This document shows, piece by piece, positions 7,489 through 16,558 of a DNA stretch of 19,079 bases. Under the pieces are notes generated by a model. That model was not told where the DNA came from and ran no database searches. It saw only the letters and a list, made by a program, of their open reading frames with translations. The translations under genes and the position numbers were made by a program. The stretch covers positions 1 through 19,079 of the forward strand of contig JAISSC010000132.1 in assembly GCA_031273305.1 (NCBI GenBank). Reading direction: 5' to 3'. The DNA is from Flavobacteriaceae bacterium (GTDB taxonomy: Bacteria > Bacteroidota > Bacteroidia > Flavobacteriales > Weeksellaceae). Position 1 is the stretch's first letter, and every line of letters starts with the position of its first letter.

Positions 7489-9468
7489 TTATTCTCTCCT
7501 TTTCCATAAAACCATAGCAGTACGGGAGGGGATGTATATCTTTAGTATATTTTTTCCTTTGATAAGATGTGTAGGATATTCGAATTGAGTATCTACCAAA
7601 TCAAATCCGTCAAACTTGGGATCGTCGGAATTAAGGATAATTTTATACGTTCCTTTATCTATCTCGAATCCGTAGTCGGTAAATGATTTTACAGGATTAA
7701 AGTTAAAAACAAAGAGTAACGGATTTCTTTTAAATATCAGAACCTGGTCTTCCGTACTTTGTATAATGGCAAAAGGTCGATGATTGAATATGCTGTATTT
7801 TTTTATGACCTTAAGAAATGCCTGTTCAAACTTTGCCAGAAAGCGGTAGCGCAGGCTGGTATCTTTGAGTAGATTCCATTGCCTTCGTGCGTAGGCATAT
7901 GACCAGTTATTCCCCTCACGAGGAAAATCGATCCATTCCGGATGACCAAATTCGTTTCCCATGAAAGTGAGGTATCCATTTCCAGCAGTAGCCACCGTAG
8001 CCAGTCGTATCATTTTATGGAGAGCCAGCCCGCGGTCAACCTTAGCATTACGTTGGAATACATTCATATCCGTGTACATAAGGCTGTCAATAAGTCGGAA
8101 AATAAGAGTTTTATCTCCAACCATTGCCTGATCATGGCTTTCAGCATAGCTTAGGGTTTTTTCTTCCTTTCGTTTATTGGTCAGTTCGTAAAACATATCC
8201 CCGACGTGCCATTCCTCATCATGTCGGGTTTCCAGTAATTTAACCCAAAAATCGGCAATTCCCATAGCCATTCGATAGTCGAACCCGATTCCTTTCTCTT
8301 CAATAGGAGAAGCCAGTCCGGGCATTCCGCTCACATCTTCTGCTATGGTGAAAGCATCAGGATTTAACTCATGGATGAGTTTATTAGCTAAAGTGAGGTA
8401 AGTAATGGCATCCTCGTCCTGATTTCCATCGTAATATAGAGAATAATCAGTAAAATCTTTACCTATTCCGTGATCGTGGTACATCATGCTGGTAACCCCG
8501 TCGAAACGAAAACCATCAAAACGAAATTCTTCCATCCAATATTTACAATTGGATAGTAAAAAGGCAATAACTTCGTTTTTTCCATAGTCGAAAAGTCGGG
8601 AGTTCCATACAGAGTGCATTCCTTTTTCTCCCGGATGGAAGTATAGGTTGAAAGAACCGTCAAAGCGGCTTAGTCCGTCATTTTCATTTTTCACGGAATG
8701 AGAATGTACAATGTCCAATACTACGCAAATATTTAGCTTGTGGGCGGTATCTATTAACTCTTTCAGTTCTTCAGGAGTGCCAAATCGGGAACTGGGAGCA
8801 AAAAAATTAGATACCTGATAACCAAAAGAACCATAATAAGGATGTTCTTGTATAGCCATGAATTGCACAGTGTTATATCCCATTTTAGCAATATACGGAA
8901 GAATCTTTTCTCTGAAATGATTATAGGTAGAAACTTCCTCTTTTTCTCCTGCCATTCCGATATGGGCTTCATAGATAAGAGGATTTGCAGGTTGTTTGGG
9001 TGATTTATATTTCCACTCATATTCCCGTAGGGGATTCCATACCTGTGCCGAAAAAATTTTACTTATCGGGTCTTGTACTACACGCCTGCAATAGGCAGGG
9101 ATGCGTTCTCCTCCTCCGTCTTCCCATTCTATCCATAGTTTGTATAACATTTCGTGCTTTAGGCAGGTAAGAGGTAATTCTATTTCCCAATTTCCGTGAG
9201 AGGTAGGATAAAATTCGTACTTTTTTTGTTTTTGCCAGTTATTGAAATCTCCCACCAAAAATATTTTTCTTGCATTAGGAGCCCATTCACGTATTATCCA
9301 TTTGTCGGGACAGGCATGTAATCCATAATATAAATATCCGTTCGAAAATTCACTTAAATTTGAGTTGGGAACTAATTCGGTAAGTTTCGCTTCAAATTTT
9401 TTATACCTGTGAATAATTATCGGGCGGTATTTTTCAAGTTCTGGGTCATTAAAAACAGATAAATCCAT
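7489..9468 (-). CDS. glgB: 1,4-alpha-glucan branching enzyme, GH13_8 (eukaryote-like) type
   Basis: This cytosolic enzyme introduces alpha-1,6 branches into glycogen by cutting an alpha-1,4 chain and transferring it. The 659-residue protein has an N-terminal CBM48-like beta domain (about 50-150, with REWAPNARKIFLVGDFNNW). A GH13 barrel follows, and a C-terminal all-beta domain ends the protein. Signature segments YEAHIGMA, GYQVSNFFA, DGFRFDGVTSMMY and ESHDQAMVGDKT match the eukaryotic GBE1/GH13_8 group rather than the usual bacterial GH13_9 GlgB. The catalytic triad is intact: nucleophile D323 (FRFDG), acid/base E377 (AEDVSG) and D446 (SHDQ). It is the last gene of the glycogen operon, starting 70 bases after the synthase/phosphorylase fusion. 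Confidence 0.93.
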   Translation of the reverse strand: MDLSVFNDPELEKYRPIIIHRYKKFEAKLTELVPNSNLSEFSNGYLYYGLHACPDKWIIREWAPNARKIFLVGDFNNWQKQKKYEFYPTSHGNWEIELPLTCLKHEMLYKLWIEWEDGGGERIPAYCRRVVQDPISKIFSAQVWNPLREYEWKYKSPKQPANPLIYEAHIGMAGEKEEVSTYNHFREKILPYIAKMGYNTVQFMAIQEHPYYGSFGYQVSNFFAPSSRFGTPEELKELIDTAHKLNICVVLDIVHSHSVKNENDGLSRFDGSFNLYFHPGEKGMHSVWNSRLFDYGKNEVIAFLLSNCKYWMEEFRFDGFRFDGVTSMMYHDHGIGKDFTDYSLYYDGNQDEDAITYLTLANKLIHELNPDAFTIAEDVSGMPGLASPIEEKGIGFDYRMAMGIADFWVKLLETRHDEEWHVGDMFYELTNKRKEEKTLSYAESHDQAMVGDKTLIFRLIDSLMYTDMNVFQRNAKVDRGLALHKMIRLATVATAGNGYLTFMGNEFGHPEWIDFPREGNNWSYAYARRQWNLLKDTSLRYRFLAKFEQAFLKVIKKYSIFNHRPFAIIQSTEDQVLIFKRNPLLFVFNFNPVKSFTDYGFEIDKGTYKIILNSDDPKFDGFDLVDTQFEYPTHLIKGKNILKIYIPSRTAMVLWKRRE

Positions 9469-9538
9469 AAGACTTGTTTTTACGGTGTGAATAAAAGGCT
9501 GAAGACTTTCAACTTCCGACTTTTTATATAAAAAAAAT

Positions 9539-12500
9539 TTACATCCATTTTACCAGACAGAAATCCTGTCTGTGTGGAAGTAACTTATTATTAGCATAGA
9601 TACGTATTCCCAGAATATAGTTACCGGCAGCTTCCACCGTATATTTTAGCTGATAAACGGCAACGCTGTTTTCACTTAAGATACATTCAAACTGGGAAGT
9701 GGTCAGGACTTCTATCTCGTCTTTCGGATTTTTCTCGGCTATTACCAGCTCAACCCCTATGTCATTGGAAGTGAGGGAGCCTAAAGAAACGGATATTTCT
9801 AAAAGACATTCATGTCCTAAGGTAATAGGTTCTTTGTATACATTAGGCATTTTTACCGAAATTATCTCGACACTGTTCCATTCATGCAGCATTTTATGTT
9901 TCCATGAGACTAATTCTTTTGCTATCTGGAAATTGTTTTCCTCAATGAGTTTATGACGTTCGTTTAGTTTAGAGTAAAAACGTTCCTCATAGTCCGTAAG
10001 CATTCTGTTGGTGGTGAAGTTGGAGGCTATTTTGGCTATGGAGTTTTTGATGTATATTATCCATTCGTTAGGAATATCATTTTCGTCTTTAGCATAATAA
10101 AGCGGGGCGATTTCATTTTCAATAACACTGTACAGGATTTCAGAATCCAGTTCGTTTTGGAAATCGTTGTTTTCATAGGATTGCTCTAAAGGCAAAGCCC
10201 ATCCTGCCTCCGGTTGGAATCCTTCCACCCACCATCCGTCCAGCACGCTAAAGTGCATCACTCCGTTCATGGCTGCTTTTTCTCCGCTTGTGCCGGAAGC
10301 CTCCATCGGGCGGGTAGGGGTATTCAACCAAATATCTACCCCTTGTACCATTTTAGAGGCGAGTTCAATATCATAATTCTCAATGAAAAGAATTTTCCCT
10401 AAAAACTGAGGATATTTGGAAATTTCCACGATTTTTTTGATAAGGTCTTGTCCCGCCTTGTCGGCAGGATGAGCTTTACCTGCAAAGATGAATTGTACCG
10501 GATGTTCCGGATGATTGATAATTTGGTCAAGGGTTTCCAGATTCTTAAATAATAAATGTGCTCTTTTATAAGTTGCAAAACGTCGGGCAAACCCAAAGGT
10601 TAACTTATTAGGGTTGAATTGTTCCAGTATTTCAATGATCTCTCTTGGAGTGTAATACAAAATATCCTTATTGCTGATCAGACGTTTTTTAATAAACTTT
10701 ATGAGCTTTGTCCGTAGTTTATTCCTGATTTCCCAAATTTCAGTATTATTTACGGCATAAATATTTTCAAAACAGGATTTATCGTAATGGTGAGAGGCGA
10801 ATCCCTCACAAAATTCACGAGTATACAGGTTTTTCCATTCGGGAGCAGCCCATGTAGGGAGATGTACTCCGTTGGTAACATAGCTTATATGTGATTCCTG
10901 AGGAAGGTATCCGATGAACATATCCTTGAACATATCCTGAGAAACCTTTCCGTGAAGCCAACTTACTCCGTTAACTTCCTGAGACAGGTTTACGGCCAGA
11001 GTACTCATGGAAAATTTTTCACTGCTATTTTCAGGGTGTATTCTTCCCAGCGCAATAATATCTTCCCAACTGACATTGAAACGTTCAGGATAATGGGATA
11101 TGTATTTTCGTATCAGTCCCTCATCGAAAGCATCATGCCCTGCGGGAACAGGAGTATGGGTTGTAAATAGGGAAGAAGAGCGAACGACTTCTTTAGCCTC
11201 GTCGAAAGAGAGGTTAAAGGAGATCATAATCTGGTGGATCCTTTCCAGTCCGATAAAGGCAGCATGCCCCTCATTACAGTGATATACGTCGGCGATGATA
11301 TTTAGTTTTTGAAGCACTCTGATTCCTCCTACTCCTAATAGCAGTTCTTGTTTTAAACGATTTTCCCAGTCTCCGCCATACAGGTGATAGGTGATGGTTC
11401 GGTCTTCGGGTTGATTGTCTTCTACGTCGGTGTCTAAGAGATAAAGTTCTATCCGTCCGACATCCACCCGCCAGACTTTAGCGTGTACGCAACGTCCCGG
11501 AAATGCCAGTTGAATGGTAATCCATTTTCCATCCTTATCCCGCAGGGGAATGACAGGAATTTCATCGAAAGGTTGAGGCTCATAAACATTTTCCTGTTCT
11601 CCGCTGGCTGAAAGGCGTTGGGTGAAATATCCGTAACGGTACAATAAGCCGATTCCCGTTATTTTTGTTCCTTTGTCGCTGGCTTCTTTCAGATAATCTC
11701 CGGCTAAAATCCCCAATCCTCCGGAATAGATCTTTAAGGAGTTATGGATTCCATATTCCATGCAGAAATAAGCAATATGCGGACTTTTAGTTTGGTCTTT
11801 TGCTTTCATGTACTCTTTGAAAGTAGAGTATACCTCATGGAGTTTGGATATAAAAGTTTCGTCCTTTTCGAGTTTTTGATACCGGGTATAATTTATCTTA
11901 TCTAATAAGGCTATGGGGTTATGGTCTACTTCCCTCCATATCTTGGAATCAATTGATTTGAACAGGTTAACAGCTTCCTGATTCCAACTCCACCAAAGAT
12001 TTTGAGATAATTCTTCCAGAGGTTTTAATTTTTCGGGAACATTCCTATGCACCATAATGTTAAACCAGTTGGGGGCAGAATTTTGATTAAATCTTGGGTG
12101 TTTATCCCTTTCGGGAGGCTGATATTGAAAATCGGTTATATGATAGCGTTCGGTTACTTTTTGAAGTGCGTTGTCGTATGTCTCCAGATAATAAGAGATA
12201 AGGTTATCCCAAAGTGCAATTTTAGAGACTTCAAACGCATTTTCTTTTGTTTGTTCGTATTCCTTTTTATTGTATAGGGTATGGCGTATGATGTGGTTGG
12301 CAATTTTGTCGATTACTTCTTCATCATTGGTATCGGTTCTTTCGATTACGGCTATACCGGGTCTTTCTTCCTCATAATGTGTTCTAACCCATAGTCCGAA
12401 GCCCGCCAGAGTTGTGGTGATGGTAGGAACTTTAAAGGCAAGGCTCTCCAGAGGCGTATATCCCCAGGGTTCATAATAGGATGGAAAAACGGAGAGGTCA

Positions 12501-13789
12501 AGACCGGCTAATATATCGTAGTAGGGGATATTGAAAATTCCGTCATTTCCATTGAGGTAAGATGGGATAAAAAATATTTTTATCCGGTTATTTTTAGTAT
12601 TAAGCAATTCGTTCTCATGGATGGCTCTTAAGACAGGGTCGTATTCGGGGTCGTTTAGTGAATGAGTTAAATAATTAGTACTTAATGCTTTATGATTTTT
12701 TTTGCCGGATGACAGGTTTTCAACCAGTTCATTGATGGGACCGTGATGCCCCGCCGGGACGAGGATAAAGGCTACAATTTCACGGGTAACCGCCTCATTT
12801 TTATTTAATTTACCCAGTGCTTTTATAAATACATCAATACCCTTGTTCTTAAATTCGTATCGTCCGCTGGTTCCAATCAGGAGGGCATTATTGTCGATAG
12901 GGAACCCGAGAATGGCTTCGGCGACATTTAGTAATTTTTTTCTTCCGTCCTTTTGTTTTTCGGAAAACAGGGAATCATCACTTATAAAATCCTGAAATCC
13001 GTTGGGAGTAATGGTATCTACGGGTTTTCTTAAAAATTGCTCACATTCCTTAGAGGTTATTTCACTTACGGTCGTAAAACTGTCGGCTTCCTGAGCCGAT
13101 AATTTTTCTAAGGATTGTTTGGATGTTATATTGAAGTTATGAGCAATGGTATCAGGGTTATATTCCGTTAAATTGTCGTATAGGGGCAGGTTATTTCCGG
13201 CAATGCTTCGTCCTAATACTGTGGCATGAGTGGTGAAAACACAACCCACCTGTGGCAGGGCGGAACGTAGATATAATAATCCGGTACCTGTCATCCATTC
13301 ATGGAATTGAGCTATAATTTTATCGGTCGGAGAACAATGGAATTTGATGTAGCTTTCAATTATTTTTCCTGCGGCGTAACTGAACAAGGCAGGTTCAACG
13401 TAATCCCATTCTCCGGAAATCGAGTCTAATTTATACTGTTCCCACAGGATTTTAAATATTTCGTCTTTTTGGGAGAAAAATGGGGTATAGTCTATTAAAA
13501 TTATAACAGGATTTGGGTTTACTTTCCATTTACCGATACGGATACGAAAACCTTCACCGTTAGTTTTGGCGCGCCAGGCTTTCATCAGGATATGGTCTTC
13601 TATAAACTCGGATTCCACGCCGGATTCTTTTATAATATCGGGACCGATTAAAATATGTGTATTGTTTAATGCTGTGGATAGAGCAGGGATCTTGGTTGCA
13701 ATTACGGTATGAATGCCTCCTACTTTATTGCATACTTCCCAACTTATTTCAAATAAATAATCAGGTTTTATGGGATTTTCTTTGGACAT
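9539..13789 (-). CDS. GT3 glycogen synthase-like / GT35 alpha-glucan phosphorylase fusion
   Basis: This is a 1416-residue two-enzyme fusion. Residues 1 to about 555 resemble GT3 glycogen synthases of fungi and animals, with FEISWEVCNKVGGIHTV at the start. The retaining-GT E-x7-E pair is E440/E448 in YEPWGYTPLES. GT3 enzymes use UDP-glucose to extend alpha-1,4 chains. From about 578 to 1300 is a GT35 phosphorylase. It begins with the NLWWSW (DUF3417-like) segment and carries SGGLGILAGDYLKEAS, GFARRFATYKRAH and the pyridoxal-phosphate loop EASGTSGEKAAMNG, with Schiff-base K1171. A C-terminal beta domain runs from about W1304. The GT35 half would release glucose-1-phosphate. The frame is open throughout, so this is a true fusion; similar long proteins occur in Bacteroidota. 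Both active sites look intact. Confidence 0.9.
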   Translation of the reverse strand: MSKENPIKPDYLFEISWEVCNKVGGIHTVIATKIPALSTALNNTHILIGPDIIKESGVESEFIEDHILMKAWRAKTNGEGFRIRIGKWKVNPNPVIILIDYTPFFSQKDEIFKILWEQYKLDSISGEWDYVEPALFSYAAGKIIESYIKFHCSPTDKIIAQFHEWMTGTGLLYLRSALPQVGCVFTTHATVLGRSIAGNNLPLYDNLTEYNPDTIAHNFNITSKQSLEKLSAQEADSFTTVSEITSKECEQFLRKPVDTITPNGFQDFISDDSLFSEKQKDGRKKLLNVAEAILGFPIDNNALLIGTSGRYEFKNKGIDVFIKALGKLNKNEAVTREIVAFILVPAGHHGPINELVENLSSGKKNHKALSTNYLTHSLNDPEYDPVLRAIHENELLNTKNNRIKIFFIPSYLNGNDGIFNIPYYDILAGLDLSVFPSYYEPWGYTPLESLAFKVPTITTTLAGFGLWVRTHYEEERPGIAVIERTDTNDEEVIDKIANHIIRHTLYNKKEYEQTKENAFEVSKIALWDNLISYYLETYDNALQKVTERYHITDFQYQPPERDKHPRFNQNSAPNWFNIMVHRNVPEKLKPLEELSQNLWWSWNQEAVNLFKSIDSKIWREVDHNPIALLDKINYTRYQKLEKDETFISKLHEVYSTFKEYMKAKDQTKSPHIAYFCMEYGIHNSLKIYSGGLGILAGDYLKEASDKGTKITGIGLLYRYGYFTQRLSASGEQENVYEPQPFDEIPVIPLRDKDGKWITIQLAFPGRCVHAKVWRVDVGRIELYLLDTDVEDNQPEDRTITYHLYGGDWENRLKQELLLGVGGIRVLQKLNIIADVYHCNEGHAAFIGLERIHQIMISFNLSFDEAKEVVRSSSLFTTHTPVPAGHDAFDEGLIRKYISHYPERFNVSWEDIIALGRIHPENSSEKFSMSTLAVNLSQEVNGVSWLHGKVSQDMFKDMFIGYLPQESHISYVTNGVHLPTWAAPEWKNLYTREFCEGFASHHYDKSCFENIYAVNNTEIWEIRNKLRTKLIKFIKKRLISNKDILYYTPREIIEILEQFNPNKLTFGFARRFATYKRAHLLFKNLETLDQIINHPEHPVQFIFAGKAHPADKAGQDLIKKIVEISKYPQFLGKILFIENYDIELASKMVQGVDIWLNTPTRPMEASGTSGEKAAMNGVMHFSVLDGWWVEGFQPEAGWALPLEQSYENNDFQNELDSEILYSVIENEIAPLYYAKDENDIPNEWIIYIKNSIAKIASNFTTNRMLTDYEERFYSKLNERHKLIEENNFQIAKELVSWKHKMLHEWNSVEIISVKMPNVYKEPITLGHECLLEISVSLGSLTSNDIGVELVIAEKNPKDEIEVLTTSQFECILSENSVAVYQLKYTVEAAGNYILGIRIYANNKLLPHRQDFCLVKWM

Positions 13790-13844
13790 GGTTGTTGTGT
13801 TTTTATTCTGGTTTTATATTAAAAGTATAGTATGTAAAAAATAA

Positions 13845-15194
13845 TTATTTTGTTTTGGGTGTATTCTTTGATTGCAGTGATTTCTTCTCTATTTCCATGA
13901 TTTTGTTGATTTGTATCGGTGTTAATTCTGTCTCGTTTTGTGAGATGACTTTGTTTATTTTTTCCGAAAGTTCTTTATTTTTTGCAAGGTGTGCAATTTT
14001 TTTCTGTACTTCATTGTTAACTCGTATGGTTAGGTCGCTGAGGACGTTCATATAGTTGATATAGGCATCATATGGGCTTGAGTACACATTTCTGAATCTT
14101 CGGGGAGTTCCGTCTATTAACCATTTAGTACACATATAGTAATAATGGTCGCTATCCTGTAAACGTTCCCAATTTCGGGTTAGTTTTTTATTGTTGATGA
14201 ACCTTATCTTGTTTGCCAGATCGCATAGAGAGCTAAAGGCATCATTTTGCAGGTCATTTCCGAGCCAGATGCTCAGGTCTCTTTCTTCTTCAGACCAGGA
14301 GATAGGGTAGGGAACATGAACCGGAGCTACGGGCTTATGTTTCTTACTGATTTCGGAAGGTGTTAAAAATTCAAACTTTCCCTGTTCAAGTATTTGTTTG
14401 GGCAGGTAACGCATAAATTCAAATATCCCGCTGGATTTGTGGTGGCGGTCTCCGAAAGTGATATAATCCATAAATACGTTGATGACTTCTTCGTGTTCGT
14501 TTACGGCATTTAGCCAAGAGGCAAATTTTTCACTGGTAAGAGGCCATTCGTTCCAGCTATGGTTGGAAAAATTATAGGCTATATTATGGCTTAACTGATA
14601 GTTACGCAATAATATTTTCAGGTTTGGGTTATTGGCATTGGTATAAACATAGTTGGGGCTTTTCCATCCCAATACATGTTTGGCTCCCTCTGTCAACAAG
14701 GTTTTAAAGCCCAGTTTGGCAATTTTTTCTCCGATCAGGTCGGAGTATATCAGACCGGTGAGCCGCACTGTCACAGGCTTTTTCCCGAAATGATGCTCTA
14801 TGGTGTCTCGGTGTTTATATAACTGATGTTCAAATTCCGTCTCGTCTTTAAGAAAGGCTAATGAATGGGAATAGGTCTCACACAGAAATTCCACGCTTCC
14901 GGTAGCAGCCAGTTCTTTAAAACTTTTAAGAGCGTGCGGTGCATATAGTTCCAACAGTTCTATGGCTTCTCCCGTGATAGAAAACGCAACTTTAAACGAT
15001 TTACCGTATTCCCTGATTATGTCCATTAATACCTTGTTCATGGGGAGATAGCATTGTTCCGTGATCTTTTGAACATAGGTACGGGTGTTAAATTCATCAT
15101 AGTACTGGTCTGAGTTCCCAATATCAAAAAAACGATAACGACGTAGAGTATAGGGAATGTGTAATTGGAAGTAGAAACATATGGACTTTTTCAT
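13845..15194 (-). CDS. GH57 alpha-amylase-like protein, catalytic nucleophile missing
   Basis: This 449-residue protein has the Bacteroidota GH57 layout: HIP at 12-14 (region 1), GSVEF at 99-103 with SHS at 109-111 (region 2), TEGAKHVLGWKSPNYVY (about 168-184), FMDYITFGD around 241-249 (region 4) and ISWSEEERD with W300 (region 5). Relatives carry RNTELIYSD in region 3, where Glu is the nucleophile. Here the sequence is RLTGLIYSD, so that position is G147. The putative acid/base D243 is kept, but the next conserved Glu (YETFG in relatives) is I245. From family knowledge it would belong to the alpha-amylase-like homologues lacking catalytic residues. Its start ATG lies 17 bases after the GT4 gene. 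The C-terminus (about 400-449) is Lys/Glu-rich and probably helical. A carbohydrate-binding or regulatory role in glycogen handling is inference. Confidence 0.85.
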   Translation of the reverse strand: MKKSICFYFQLHIPYTLRRYRFFDIGNSDQYYDEFNTRTYVQKITEQCYLPMNKVLMDIIREYGKSFKVAFSITGEAIELLELYAPHALKSFKELAATGSVEFLCETYSHSLAFLKDETEFEHQLYKHRDTIEHHFGKKPVTVRLTGLIYSDLIGEKIAKLGFKTLLTEGAKHVLGWKSPNYVYTNANNPNLKILLRNYQLSHNIAYNFSNHSWNEWPLTSEKFASWLNAVNEHEEVINVFMDYITFGDRHHKSSGIFEFMRYLPKQILEQGKFEFLTPSEISKKHKPVAPVHVPYPISWSEEERDLSIWLGNDLQNDAFSSLCDLANKIRFINNKKLTRNWERLQDSDHYYYMCTKWLIDGTPRRFRNVYSSPYDAYINYMNVLSDLTIRVNNEVQKKIAHLAKNKELSEKINKVISQNETELTPIQINKIMEIEKKSLQSKNTPKTK

Positions 15195-15211
15195 CTCTGT
15201 AATGCTATTAA

Positions 15212-16528
15212 TTATTGACTGTTTTGATTTAGAACGGTTTGGTACAGGTCTTTCACCAATTTGGCTTTATCATACCAGCTAAGAGAATTTACCTCTCTCA
15301 TGCCTTTTTCCTTAAGATTATTAGATAGAACGGGATAGGCTAACAATCCGTAGATGGCGTCAGCCAGAGCATCTACATCCCAAAAGTTTACCTTGACAGC
15401 GTTTTTTAAGACTTCTGCCACTCCGGACTGTTCCGATATAATCACCGGAACTCCTGTTCTCATTGCCTCTAAGGGGGATATTCCGAAGGGCTCCGACACG
15501 GAAGGCATTACATATATATCGCTTTCGGCATACATCTTATTGACATCATCGCCGGTTAAGAACCCTGTGAAGGTAAATTTTGTCCCTATACGTAATTGCG
15601 CTACACGTTTCACCATTTTATCCATCATATCTCCGCTGCCTGCCATCACGAAACGGACATTAGGATATAGTTTTAATACCTTATTCGCTGCTTCGATAAA
15701 ATATTCCGGGCCTTTTTGGAAAGTGATGCGCCCTAAAAAGGTTATTACTTTTTCTTTTTTCGGAGGTTCTTTTGTTTTTTCTTCATTTGTCCCGGTATCT
15801 TCGATTTCTTCTCTTCCCGAAAAATCTACCGCATTATGAATAGTAAAAACTTTATCCTTATCAATACCATAGCGTAAGGTCACGATATTTTTGGTCAGGT
15901 TGCTCACCGTGATTACGGCATTTGCTTTTTCCATTCCCTGTTTTTCCAAGTCGTATACCACACGGTTTACGTTTTCTCCGCTTCGGTCGAACTCCGTAGC
16001 ATGAACATGGACTATCAGAGGTTTTCCGGAGATACGTTTGGCTACGATTCCGGCTAAATACGTAAGCCAGTCATGAGCATGAATAATATCAAATTCCTGT
16101 TCCTTAGCTATTTTTGAGGCTACCAGAGCATAACGCATAACTTCTTCCATAAGGTTAGCTCCATATTTACCCGAAAAAGAATATTTTTTTCCAAGATGGA
16201 TAAAAGAATGGGATTTATTTTGGGTAGTTTCCCTCTGCATGAGTTCATATTTTTCTAATCCGAGATAGGGGATAAGTCCGGAGTCAACAGGCAGGAAATC
16301 AACATTTTCCCAAAAGGTTTCCGTGTTGGATATTGTAGCAGGCATTTCGACATCGCTTGCATTAATTATTTTTCCGATGCTGGAATCTTCATCTCCCGAA
16401 GCCTTAGGCATTACAAATAATACTTCGACATTTTGTTGTGCGATTCCTTTAGTCAGTCCGTAGCTTGCCGTGCCAAGACCACCGGATATATGGGGAGGAA
16501 ACTCCCAGCCAAACATAAGCACTTTCAT
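15212..16528 (-). CDS. GT4 family glycosyltransferase (glycogen-associated)
   Basis: This is a GT-B fold glycosyltransferase of family GT4. The N-terminal domain opens with MKVLMFGWEFPPHISGGLG, whose GGLG loop is the usual donor-binding entry of this group. IHAHDWLTYLAG follows in mid-domain. The C-terminal domain (from about 260) begins VITFLGRITFQKGPEYFIEA and holds the E-x7-E motif SEPFGISPLEAM, with E346 and E354. I chose the ATG at 16528 (438 residues). The frame extends only four codons further, to a TTG at 16540, while the ATG gives the family's usual beginning. It lies 30 bases after the debranching enzyme and 17 before the GH57 gene. Its place suggests alpha-glucan synthesis or priming, but donor and acceptor cannot be read from the sequence. 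Confidence 0.85.
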   Translation of the reverse strand: MKVLMFGWEFPPHISGGLGTASYGLTKGIAQQNVEVLFVMPKASGDEDSSIGKIINASDVEMPATISNTETFWENVDFLPVDSGLIPYLGLEKYELMQRETTQNKSHSFIHLGKKYSFSGKYGANLMEEVMRYALVASKIAKEQEFDIIHAHDWLTYLAGIVAKRISGKPLIVHVHATEFDRSGENVNRVVYDLEKQGMEKANAVITVSNLTKNIVTLRYGIDKDKVFTIHNAVDFSGREEIEDTGTNEEKTKEPPKKEKVITFLGRITFQKGPEYFIEAANKVLKLYPNVRFVMAGSGDMMDKMVKRVAQLRIGTKFTFTGFLTGDDVNKMYAESDIYVMPSVSEPFGISPLEAMRTGVPVIISEQSGVAEVLKNAVKVNFWDVDALADAIYGLLAYPVLSNNLKEKGMREVNSLSWYDKAKLVKDLYQTVLNQNSQ

Positions 16529-16558
16529 AGGTTTTTTCAAGATTTTAAGATTAAATTT

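Noticed and set aside
15354..15839. 161-codon plus-strand open frame opposite the GT4 gene
   Set aside because: It lies wholly within the conserved C-terminal domain of GT4 on the other strand and shows no domain signature.
16529..16540. TTG start four codons upstream of the GT4 ATG
   Set aside because: The ATG at 16528 gives MKVLMFGWEFPP, the usual family beginning. The TTG would only add a non-conserved tail.
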